Source: Nocardia jinanensis
GTDB taxonomy: Bacteria; Actinomycetota; Actinomycetes; Mycobacteriales; Mycobacteriaceae
DNA length: 64,000 nt
Assembly: GCF_014645735.1 (NCBI RefSeq)
Contig: NZ_BMMH01000005.1
Location: 186,001-250,000 of the forward strand
Direction of reading: 5' to 3'
Shown: in pieces, positions 52,682 to 59,922 of the stretch
How positions within the stretch are numbered: the stretch's first letter is position 1
Layout of the letters: the number at the start of each line of letters is the position of its first letter
The notes under the pieces: model-generated
Databases searched by the model: none
What the model was told of the DNA's origin: nothing
The model's input: the letters and a program-made list of their open reading frames with translations, nothing else
Translations under genes and position numbers: made by a program

Positions 52682-54123
52682 TGAAGCTGACCACATTCGT
52701 CCGCACTCAGCTGATCATCTTCACGATCCTCACGGTCATCTCGCTGACGGTGATGAGCATCCAGTTCATGCAGATCCCGGCACTGTTCGGCGTCGGCAGG
52801 TATCAGGTGAAGGTGGAACTGAGCTACAACGCCAATCTGTACGAGACGGCGAACGTCACCTACCGCGGTGAGACCGTCGGCCAGGTGGTCGGCCTGCAAC
52901 CCGCTCCCCACGGGGTCACCGCGACCGTCAGCTTGTTCAGCCGCGTCGAGATCCCCGCCGATCTGGACGCCGCCGTGCACAGCCGGTCCGCCATCGGCGA
53001 GCAGTACATCGATCTCGCACCGCGCACCACCGAGCCGCCGTACCTGCGCGACGGCGACGTCGTTCCGGTCGATCGGACCTCGGTGCCGCAGGACATCGGC
53101 CCGCTGATCGACACCGTCGCTCGCAGCCTCGACACCCTGCCGCAGGGAAATCTGCAGACCCTCATCGACGAGAGCTATCTCGCGTTCCACGGCACGGGAC
53201 CCTCGCTGGCCCGCTTACTCGACGCATCGCACGCACTGGTCGGCAGCACGCACGACAATCTGCCGGCGATCACGTCGCTACTGACAGATTCCGGGCCCGT
53301 CCTCGATGCCGTTGCGGCCAGTGATCCCGCGATCCGGTCCTGGGCACAGAATGTCGCCGCACTGACGGGGCAACTGTCCGCCTCCGATCAGCGGGTGCGC
53401 GGACTGCTGGTTTCCGGCCGGGCCGCCGCCGATCAGGCGACCGCGTTGTTCCAGCAGTTGCGCCCGACAACGCCGATCTTGCTGGCGAACCTGGTCGGCC
53501 TGGGTCAGGTAGCGGTGACCTATAACGCCTCACTCGAACAACTGCTGGTGCTGCTGCCGCAGGGCGCGAGCCAGCTGGACGTCTCCACCTTCCCCGACCG
53601 GGAGACCACCAATGCCGCATATCTGTCCTTCAACCTGAATCTGAACCTGCCCGAACCCTGCACCGTCGGATATCTGCCTCCCGAGCAGCGCCGCGACGGC
53701 AGCGCGGAAGACGCCCCGCCCCGGCCCGCGCAACCTCTCTACTGTGCGCTGCCGCAGTCGGCGCCGAATGTGGTCCGCGGCGCCCGTAACTACCCGTGCA
53801 TGGACCACCCCGGCAAACGGGCCCCCACCATCGAGATATGCAAGAGCGATCAGGATTATCAGCCGCAGGGCACCAATCCCTGGATCGGCGACAGCCAGCC
53901 CTACCTCGACAACCCGGAGTATCGGCCGAGCGCGTACTCCGAGGGCGCGCCGTCGGCGCCGCCCGACGCGACACCAGCGGTCGACGTCGCCACCTACGAC
54001 CCGAGTGACGGCTCCTACGTGGGGTCCGACGGGCGCAGCTACACCCTGCACGATGTCGCGCCGGCGGCTGCGGCAACACGGAAGGAGTCATCATGGCAGA
54101 CGATGCTGAACCCCGCCCTATAA
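52681..54123 (+). CDS. mceF: MCE-family lipid-binding protein F
   Basis: 480 residues; the ATG overlaps the mceE stop by one base (TGATG). The anchor helix is LIIFTILTVISLTVMSIQFM. The MCE domain reads VELSYNANLYETANVTYRGE and SAIGEQYIDLAPR. The C-terminal part is long and rich in Pro, Asp and Tyr, with several Cys (EPCTVGYLPP, YCALPQ, YPCMDHP). It completes the six-subunit set A to F. Confidence 0.94.
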   Translation: MKLTTFVRTQLIIFTILTVISLTVMSIQFMQIPALFGVGRYQVKVELSYNANLYETANVTYRGETVGQVVGLQPAPHGVTATVSLFSRVEIPADLDAAVHSRSAIGEQYIDLAPRTTEPPYLRDGDVVPVDRTSVPQDIGPLIDTVARSLDTLPQGNLQTLIDESYLAFHGTGPSLARLLDASHALVGSTHDNLPAITSLLTDSGPVLDAVAASDPAIRSWAQNVAALTGQLSASDQRVRGLLVSGRAAADQATALFQQLRPTTPILLANLVGLGQVAVTYNASLEQLLVLLPQGASQLDVSTFPDRETTNAAYLSFNLNLNLPEPCTVGYLPPEQRRDGSAEDAPPRPAQPLYCALPQSAPNVVRGARNYPCMDHPGKRAPTIEICKSDQDYQPQGTNPWIGDSQPYLDNPEYRPSAYSEGAPSAPPDATPAVDVATYDPSDGSYVGSDGRSYTLHDVAPAAAATRKESSWQTMLNPAL

Positions 54124-54806
54124 GTACTGATCGGGCCGGCCTGGAAGCGGCTCGCGCCCGCGCGCTCGCCACCCAGGAGGCCGCGCTGGCGGCTCTGGCG
54201 ACGGCCCAGGCGGCGGCAGCCGAACTCGAACAGCAGCTCACACACGGGTCTGTCGGAGCGGCCGCCGAAGCCTCTCTCCCTGATCCGCACCCGATACCGG
54301 AACCGGGGAAGAAGCGGCGTATCCGATACCGTGCCGTCGTGGCGTTGACGGCGGTCGTCACCGTGGCCGCCGCCGGAGCCAGTGCCTATTTCGCGGTGGC
54401 GCACCGGAACGCGGTCCACGAGGCCGACCGGCGACTGGCCTATGTGCAGGCCGCCCGCCAGGGTGTCGTCAATATCCTCAGCGTCGACTTCAATTCCGCG
54501 AAAAACGATGTGCAGCGCATCCTCGACAATGCCACCGGGGCCTGGCGCGACGAATTCTCGCCGCAGGCAATGCCTTTCACCGATGTTGTGCAGAAATCGA
54601 AGGTCGTGACGACCGCCGAGGTCACCGCGGCCGGGTTGGAACATCTCGACGACGACGGCACCGCCCGCGTCCTGATCGCGGCCCACTCGAAGGTATCCAA
54701 TGCCGCGGGCGCCGCCAATGAGCAACGGACCTTCCGGCTACGGGTAACCGTCGCCTCCGACGGGGGACGACTGAAGATCGCGAAGATGGAGTACGTGCCG
54801 TCATGA
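54093..54806 (+). CDS. Mce-associated membrane protein
   Basis: 237 residues, overlapping the end of mceF by 31 nt; the ATG has GGAAGGAG upstream. A coiled-coil-like Ala/Glu-rich stretch (ALATQEAALAALATAQAAAA) precedes one membrane helix (AVVALTAVVTVAAAGASAYF). A Mas-type extracytoplasmic domain follows (VVNILSVDFNSAKNDVQRIL, with the late KIAKMEYVP). Mce-associated proteins stabilise the Mce complex. Confidence 0.88.
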   Translation: MADDAEPRPISTDRAGLEAARARALATQEAALAALATAQAAAAELEQQLTHGSVGAAAEASLPDPHPIPEPGKKRRIRYRAVVALTAVVTVAAAGASAYFAVAHRNAVHEADRRLAYVQAARQGVVNILSVDFNSAKNDVQRILDNATGAWRDEFSPQAMPFTDVVQKSKVVTTAEVTAAGLEHLDDDGTARVLIAAHSKVSNAAGAANEQRTFRLRVTVASDGGRLKIAKMEYVPS

Positions 54807-55864
54807 CCACTCGGATGACCGACAGGACAGCTTCCGGCCCGGAAACCGATCCGGACCTCGACACCGCTACCGATGAGACGGCGGAGACCGCAGCCGACAC
54901 AGATATCTCGGATGCGGCCGAATCCACCTCCGGCACCGATATTTCCGGTCCGGACTTCGCGAGCTGGCGAGCACGCGCGCTGGCCTTCGTCGTCGACACG
55001 GGCTGCCCCGCCGCTGTGCTCGCGGTTTCGCTGGCCACCGCCACAGTCGCCGCGTCCGATCCATGGATGCAGGTGCCCGCCGCTGTCGTCGCCGTAGCGG
55101 TTCTGGCCGCGGCGATCTGGAACATCGGATACCGGCAGGGGAAGACCGGGCGCACGCTCGGTAAGACGCTCCTCGGCATCCGCACCGACCGGGTGCGGAG
55201 TGCGCGGCCGCCGGGCGTCGCCCGTGCGCTGTTCCGCGCGGCGGCCCATCTCGTCGATACCGTGCCGCTGCTGACCGGCTGGTTCTGGCCGCTGCGCGAT
55301 GCCCGGCGACAGACTTTCGCGGACAAGCTCGCCGACACGGTGGTCGTGGTGTCCGCCGGTGTCGCCGATACGGATCGGACGCGCGCTCGCCGGTTCGCGC
55401 TGGGCGGTTTCGGGCTACTGGCACTGGTGACCGTCGGACTTGCCACAACGCAGTACACCGTCGACTACCGGCACGATCGCGCGACCGAGCGGACTCGCAC
55501 CGAGGTGGCCCGGATAGCCGGCGACTACACCGTTGCCCTGCTGTCCTACGAACCCGACACCGTCGAATCCGATCTCTCCGCCGCCGGGGAAAAGCTCACC
55601 GGGGACTTCCTCAGGTACTACCAGGACTACACGAAGACTGTGGTCATTCCGGCCGCCAAGGAAAAGAAGGTCGCCACCCGGGCCCAGGCGGCCGGGGCAG
55701 CCGTGCTGAACGCCGACGATCGGCACGCCACCGTGCTGGTGTTCATCAACCAGGCGACGACGACCGCGGACAATCCGCAGCCGGCTGCCATGTCGAGCAC
55801 GGTGCGGGTCGAGCTGGTCGAGATCGGTCACGAATGGCGGATCTCCCAGTTCGAGCCCATCTGA
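54803..55864 (+). CDS. RDD-domain and Mce-associated fusion protein
   Basis: 353 residues, coupled by ATGA. After an acidic 50-residue tail comes an RDD membrane domain (WRARALAFVVDTGCPAAVLA with the R-D pair, then GKTGRTLGKTLLGIR and RRQTFADKLADTVVVV). A third helix (GGFGLLALVTVGLATTQYTV) leads to a Mas-type domain (IAGDYTVALLSYEPDTVESD, ending GHEWRISQFEPI). Usually the RDD and Mas proteins are encoded by separate genes near mce operons; here they are one chain. Last gene of the import operon. Confidence 0.88.
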   Translation: MTTRMTDRTASGPETDPDLDTATDETAETAADTDISDAAESTSGTDISGPDFASWRARALAFVVDTGCPAAVLAVSLATATVAASDPWMQVPAAVVAVAVLAAAIWNIGYRQGKTGRTLGKTLLGIRTDRVRSARPPGVARALFRAAAHLVDTVPLLTGWFWPLRDARRQTFADKLADTVVVVSAGVADTDRTRARRFALGGFGLLALVTVGLATTQYTVDYRHDRATERTRTEVARIAGDYTVALLSYEPDTVESDLSAAGEKLTGDFLRYYQDYTKTVVIPAAKEKKVATRAQAAGAAVLNADDRHATVLVFINQATTTADNPQPAAMSSTVRVELVEIGHEWRISQFEPI

Positions 55865-56084
55865 TCGACGCCGACTCCGACCGCACCGCGCGATACGCCA
55901 CACGAACGGAGCGGCTGGATCACATCTGCCGAGAACCCCTGCTCGCCGGCGGGGAGTTGACGGTCCGCCGGTGCCGATGGACTCATGGACACCGTTCGGG
56001 ATCTCGGCAGCGGCGGCACCGGGTCCGAGCTACGCGTTCCGGCGTCATCGGTGGCGCCGTCATCCCGGCAGCTCCGCACTGTCG

Positions 56085-56290
56085 TGGCCCGGTCTGCGCT
56101 GGGCCACACCCCGCCGAAATCCTCCAGCCGCGCGTAGTACCCGAGCGGCTGGAATTCGAAGGTCGGCGCAGTTCCGCCGTGCATTCCCGGCGGTTGGCGA
56201 ACCGTGCTCGCGCGTTTTCGAAACGCTCGTCCGCGACGAGGTCGGGGCGGACGACACGCGCACAGAGATCAGGCCCCGAGATCGAACCCG
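56085..56290 (-). pseudogene. Relic of a CoA-transferase family III (CaiB/BaiF) gene
   Basis: Two minus-strand segments in different frames read as the C-terminal part of a CaiB-type protein. From about 56270 to 56166 the frame reads DLCARVVRPDL and VADERFENARARFANRRE, matching the family pattern DLCxxxGRPDLxxDxRFxxxxARxAN. From 56157 to 56092 another frame reads YYARLEDFGGVWPSAD, matching the later RLxxxxGxWAPV. The rest of the roughly 400-residue gene is gone. The 700-bp gap 55865-56591 shows no other gene. Confidence 0.5.
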
Positions 56291-56591
56291 CTGCGGTCGG
56301 CCGATCCCTTCGAGCCGTAGCCGTGGCCGCAGGGATCAGGGGAATCCGACACACCTCGTGTCGAGGTACGTTCGAGGCCCGCGCGGCTGTTCCGGCGGCC
56401 CAGAGCCTCGGCTCTCATCCGATGCGTGGGCACGCCACCGCATCCACCCGCTTCGGGGATACGATCCCGGACGGGACCCGGGCCGGGTAGTCATGATCGC
56501 CGAGACTCCGTCGTTTCGACGAGTCGCCGGACACGACGCCGACACCGCGCCCGCCACAAATAATCGATATCGACCTATCTGGAGCAGCAAG

Positions 56592-56678
56592 CTACATCGG
56601 CGGCAGCTGCCCCCGCAGGAGCAGCCAAGCGATCGTGCGCACCAGATTCTGGACCTCGTCGACGAAATCGAACGTCAT
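56592..56678 (-). CDS. Possible 28-residue amphipathic protein
   Basis: ATG with a GAGGGGGTG ribosome site 4 nt upstream. The peptide begins MTFDFVDEVQNLVRTIAWLL and ends LRGQLPPM, an acidic amphipathic start followed by a hydrophobic helix. It starts 15 nt after the stop of the small membrane protein gene, so the two would be co-transcribed. It is too short for a homology claim; spacing and ribosome site are the support. Confidence 0.45.
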   Translation of the reverse strand: MTFDFVDEVQNLVRTIAWLLLRGQLPPM

Positions 56679-56693
56679 ATGTCACCCCCTCGG

Positions 56694-57149
56694 TCACACC
56701 GGATGGGTGGCGTCCTGCGCCGCCACCCGAGTGGCCAGCACCCGCCCCACTCCGACGCCGGCCATGGCCGGAACGTAGATCAGCAGAACGATCCAGGCGG
56801 CGCCGGCAGTGAGCTCGAACAACAGTGAGTTTCCACCCGAGTTCAGGTACGGCAGCACGTCGGCGATCCAGGCCGAAACGCCGGCCACCAGGCCGCCGGC
56901 CACGGCGGCCCGCAACCAGAGCAGCGAGAAGTCCGCCTCCGACCGGTCTCCGTACCGCAGCCGATCGCGGCGCCCGTCGGCGATACCCCAGACCAGCGAA
57001 ACACCCACTACCAGCGCCAGTGTGATGATCCGGGCGGGCGAGGTCCAGTCCGTCCAGAAGAGGACCGTAAGACCCAGCAATGCCTGCGCGACACAGTGCA
57101 CCAGCGCAAGCCCCAGAGCGCGCGTCAGTGAAGCAATCATGGGCGCCAT
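56694..57149 (-). CDS. Small four-helix membrane protein (B-4DMT transporter-like)
   Basis: About 151 residues; ATG at 57149 or 57140. Four hydrophobic segments are visible (LALVHCVAQALLGLTVLFW, IITLALVVGVSLVWGIADG, AAVAGGLVAGVSAWIADVLP and ELTAGAAWIVLLIYVPAMAG). The cytoplasmic loop DGRRDRLRYGDRSEADFSLL followed by WLRA matches the pattern of the actinobacterial B-4DMT family (GxxDGxRDxxxxxxxxDxxxxWLKA), recalled from annotation. It is divergent from the TetR gene across a palindromic AT-rich site. Confidence 0.75.
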   Translation of the reverse strand: MAPMIASLTRALGLALVHCVAQALLGLTVLFWTDWTSPARIITLALVVGVSLVWGIADGRRDRLRYGDRSEADFSLLWLRAAVAGGLVAGVSAWIADVLPYLNSGGNSLLFELTAGAAWIVLLIYVPAMAGVGVGRVLATRVAAQDATHPV

Positions 57150-57202
57150 AATAGATTCGCGCCGCCGCCACGCGCTGACAAATGGGCAGAATAGCAATAA
57201 TA

Positions 57203-57221
57203 GATAGATTATTAACCTATC
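57203..57221. promoter_or_regulatory. AT-rich palindrome upstream of tetR
   Basis: GATAGATTATTAACCTATC has arms GATAG and CTATC with a 9-nt centre, and contains GATAGATTA, an 8/9 match to the reverse of the recurring element. It lies between the divergent membrane-protein and TetR genes and may be bound by that TetR. Confidence 0.5.
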
Positions 57222-57365
57222 AACTGACCCCGCGCACCGAGAGATCGAAGTCGGTATCGACAACCCCGCCGGCAGGCCCCACGAGTCCGTAACCTGCCGG
57301 AAGTCTGTGCCGAGTGGAATGACAGTCCGTGAGACAATGACGGCTCCACCGGATGGAAGGGACAG

Positions 57366-57992
57366 ATGGCCGCGCCGGCTCATATGGGACGCCCGATGGG
57401 GGCAGACGGAGACCGGACCCGTCGGCGGATCAAGGCTGCCGCGATGAAGCACATCGCCGACGTCGGCTATGCCAACGCCACCATGAAGGCGATAGCGCGG
57501 GAGGCTCAACTCACCAGCGCCGCGATCTATCACTACTTCCCGTCCAAGGAATCCCTGGTCGTTGCGACGTTGGCATCGGTGCAGGACGAGCTGATCGGGC
57601 GACTCCAGGAAGCGGCCGAGCGCGCGACCACATTGATCGACCGCCTCACCGCCATCCTCGAGGAGGCCCTCGCCTGCGTCGAGGACTATCCGTCGGTGAC
57701 CAGATTCGAGGCGAGCATTTCGTACGAGACCAGCCGCCATCCGGACCTCTCCGCACTGCGCTCCCGCCGCCGGGAGGCAGAGGAGACGTTGTACGGCCGG
57801 CTGGTCAGCGATGCGGTGGCCGACGGTGAACTCTTACCCGAGGTCGATGAACAGTCCCTGGTCGACGTTATTTTGTCGATTTCGTCGGGGTTGGTGTACC
57901 TGTCCGCAACGTCTGTTCCGGAACGGCACCGCAGCGCCGTTCGCGCCTTCGAGGCGATCTTGGCTACCGGACTGCCGGTAGCCGACAAGTAA
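57366..57992 (+). CDS. TetR-family transcriptional regulator
   Basis: 208 residues; the ATG has GGAAGGG 5 nt upstream. The helix-turn-helix reads RRRIKAAAMKHIADVGYANA, AIAREAQLTSAAIYHYFPSK and ESLVVATLA. The ligand domain is typical in length. It lies 238 nt upstream of the oxygenase operon on the same strand and is the natural candidate to control it through the 58153-58170 repeat, or itself through the palindrome at 57203. Confidence 0.9.
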   Translation: MAAPAHMGRPMGADGDRTRRRIKAAAMKHIADVGYANATMKAIAREAQLTSAAIYHYFPSKESLVVATLASVQDELIGRLQEAAERATTLIDRLTAILEEALACVEDYPSVTRFEASISYETSRHPDLSALRSRRREAEETLYGRLVSDAVADGELLPEVDEQSLVDVILSISSGLVYLSATSVPERHRSAVRAFEAILATGLPVADK

Positions 57993-58124
57993 TCCCGATC
58001 GCGCACGCCGTCGTTTGTCTTCGGCTCCCGCCGTCGACTCCTGTTCGGGGATCGGTCGCGGGACCGAGTGGCCGACACAGGGCGCGGATTCACCGCACCG
58101 AACATGGTCAACTCATTACACCTA

Positions 58125-58170
58125 TTGACAGAGCGCGTTCTACGCCACAAACTAACTCATCAATCAGTTA
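58125..58170 (+). promoter_or_regulatory. Promoter and operator of the Rieske oxygenase operon
   Basis: TTGACA (58125-58130) is a perfect -35 hexamer. Downstream, TAACTCATCAATCAGTTA (58153-58170) is an inverted repeat with arms TAACT/AGTTA (14 of 18 symmetric positions). It covers the region just after the expected -10, a place where a repressor would block initiation. The oxygenase ATG is 60 nt further on. Confidence 0.55.
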
Positions 58171-58230
58171 ATGATGCGGGACACACATTGTGCCCTACCG
58201 CTCTGATGCAGCCCACGTTTGGAGGCAGCA

Positions 58231-59568
58231 ATGACCACCCTCGAAGAACCGATGCAGGCAACCGCCGCGGCGATCCCGCATGCGATCACCAACCCGGCAC
58301 GAGTGCCGGTCGAGCGGTACTTCTCCCCGGAGTTCGCCGCGCTGGAGAAGGAAAAACTGTGGACCAAGGTCTGGCAGATGGCGTGCCGGCTCGAGGAGAT
58401 TCCCCGGGTGGGAGACTTCACCGAATACCAGATCAACGATCAGTCGATCCTCATCGTCCGCGAGAGCGAAGAGTCGATCAAGGCCTATTTCAACGCCTGC
58501 AGGCACCGCGCGACCGCACTCGGCGACGGTACCGGCACCTTTCACGGCGGCCAGATCGTCTGTCCGTATCACGGCTGGCGGTGGAACCTCGACGGCAGTA
58601 ACTCGTATGTCTACGCCGAGCGTGGATTCACCCCGGCGTGCCTGGACCCGGACAAGCTCCGGCTGCGGGAATGCCGGGTGGGCACCATGTTCGGGATGGT
58701 GTTCATCAATCTGGACCCCGAAGCGGAGCCGCTCGAGGTCGCGATGGACGGGATCCGGCAGAAGTTCGACCTGATCGGGTTCGACCGGATGAAGGTGCGC
58801 TGGTGGAAGCACGCGGTGCTGCCGGGCAACTGGAAGATGGCGCAGGAAGCCTTCCTGGAGGCGTACCACGTGATGCAGGCGCATCCGTCGTTGAGCATGG
58901 GCGCCGCGGACGACGACTACGACGTCGACACACTGGGCGGCAACTTCGAATGCTTCGACAACGGCCACGCGCACTCGCTGCTCGCCTCGACCGCGGGGTG
59001 CCCGGTCAAAGGAATGTCGATGGCGGACTACTTCATCCAGTTCAACAACGCCTTGTACATCGGCACCGACGCCTACGCCACCGACCGGGACATGTTCATC
59101 CAGCAAGGACTGCTCGAGAAAGACATCCCCGAGGACCAGTTCCCGATGGCGTTCTTCCAGGCGCTCTACGAATACGCCCAGGGCGCCGGTATCCCGCTGC
59201 CGCCCCCGACCATGGAGACCAGCGGATACGGGCATATCTTCCCCAACATCACCGTGCTACCGGCCTACGGGAACTCCATCATCTACCGGGTGCGACCCAA
59301 CGGTGACGATCCCGAATCGTGCATTTTCGAGGTGTGGGCGGTGCAGATTCCCGCAGCCGAGGACGCCGAGAGCTTCGGCCGCCCCGAGCTCGAAGGGCCG
59401 ATCCCGATCGAAGAATGGCCGCAGATCTTCAAAGAGGACTTCCAGAACATCGGAAGGCAACAGCGCGGTGTCCACACCCACGGGCTGCCGGATCTGGTCA
59501 TGTCCGAGAAGTACGAAGCGATGATCGTCAACAGCCACAAGACGATCGACAAATACCTCTCCCGGTAA
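58231..59568 (+). CDS. Ring-hydroxylating Rieske oxygenase, alpha-type subunit
   Basis: 445 residues from ATG with GGAGG 6 nt upstream. The Rieske ligands are C90-x-H92 and C111-x2-H114 (NACRHRAT, CPYHGWRW). The catalytic iron site is in AQEAFLEAYHVMQAHPSL, with the two His of the YHxxxxH type. It would insert oxygen into an aromatic or polycyclic ring. No small beta subunit gene is nearby, so it may be an alpha-only oxygenase. A ferredoxin gene follows 6 nt later and probably supplies electrons. The ferredoxin reductase is not in the window. Confidence 0.93.
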   Translation: MTTLEEPMQATAAAIPHAITNPARVPVERYFSPEFAALEKEKLWTKVWQMACRLEEIPRVGDFTEYQINDQSILIVRESEESIKAYFNACRHRATALGDGTGTFHGGQIVCPYHGWRWNLDGSNSYVYAERGFTPACLDPDKLRLRECRVGTMFGMVFINLDPEAEPLEVAMDGIRQKFDLIGFDRMKVRWWKHAVLPGNWKMAQEAFLEAYHVMQAHPSLSMGAADDDYDVDTLGGNFECFDNGHAHSLLASTAGCPVKGMSMADYFIQFNNALYIGTDAYATDRDMFIQQGLLEKDIPEDQFPMAFFQALYEYAQGAGIPLPPPTMETSGYGHIFPNITVLPAYGNSIIYRVRPNGDDPESCIFEVWAVQIPAAEDAESFGRPELEGPIPIEEWPQIFKEDFQNIGRQQRGVHTHGLPDLVMSEKYEAMIVNSHKTIDKYLSR

Positions 59569-59574
59569 CCGGAC

Positions 59575-59922
59575 GTGGCACAGGTACGGGTGGAACCCGC
59601 CGGCATCGATCTCGACGTCGCGCCCGGTCAGACGATATTCGAGACCGCGCTCGCGGCGGGAGTGACATGGCCGACCGTCTGCTTCGGCCAGGCGCGCTGC
59701 ACGGCGTGCGCGCTGAAGATCCTCGACGGGCACCAGAACGCCGGGCCCGTCGAGCCCGAGGAGCGGGACCTGCTCCAGCAGATGGCCAGTCGTCGCCGCC
59801 GATCCGCGATACGCGACACCCGGATCGCTTGCCGGATGACGGTGCTCGGCCCGGTGACCGTGGACAAGCGCGGCGCGAAGAGGCAGACCGATCCCGAAGC
59901 GAACGGTGATCGAAATGAATGA
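59575..59922 (+). CDS. [2Fe-2S] ferredoxin
   Basis: 115 residues. The cluster ligands are C36, C42, C45 and C86: C-x5-C-x2-C (CFGQARCTAC) and, 40 residues later, ACRM. The C-x5-C spacing is adrenodoxin-like, whereas plant-type ferredoxins have C-x4-C. A basic linker (ASRRRRSAIRD) lies before the last ligand. It would deliver electrons to the Rieske oxygenase encoded just upstream. The GTG start is 6 nt after the oxygenase stop; the end overlaps the flavoprotein start by 8 nt. Confidence 0.9.
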   Translation: MAQVRVEPAGIDLDVAPGQTIFETALAAGVTWPTVCFGQARCTACALKILDGHQNAGPVEPEERDLLQQMASRRRRSAIRDTRIACRMTVLGPVTVDKRGAKRQTDPEANGDRNE

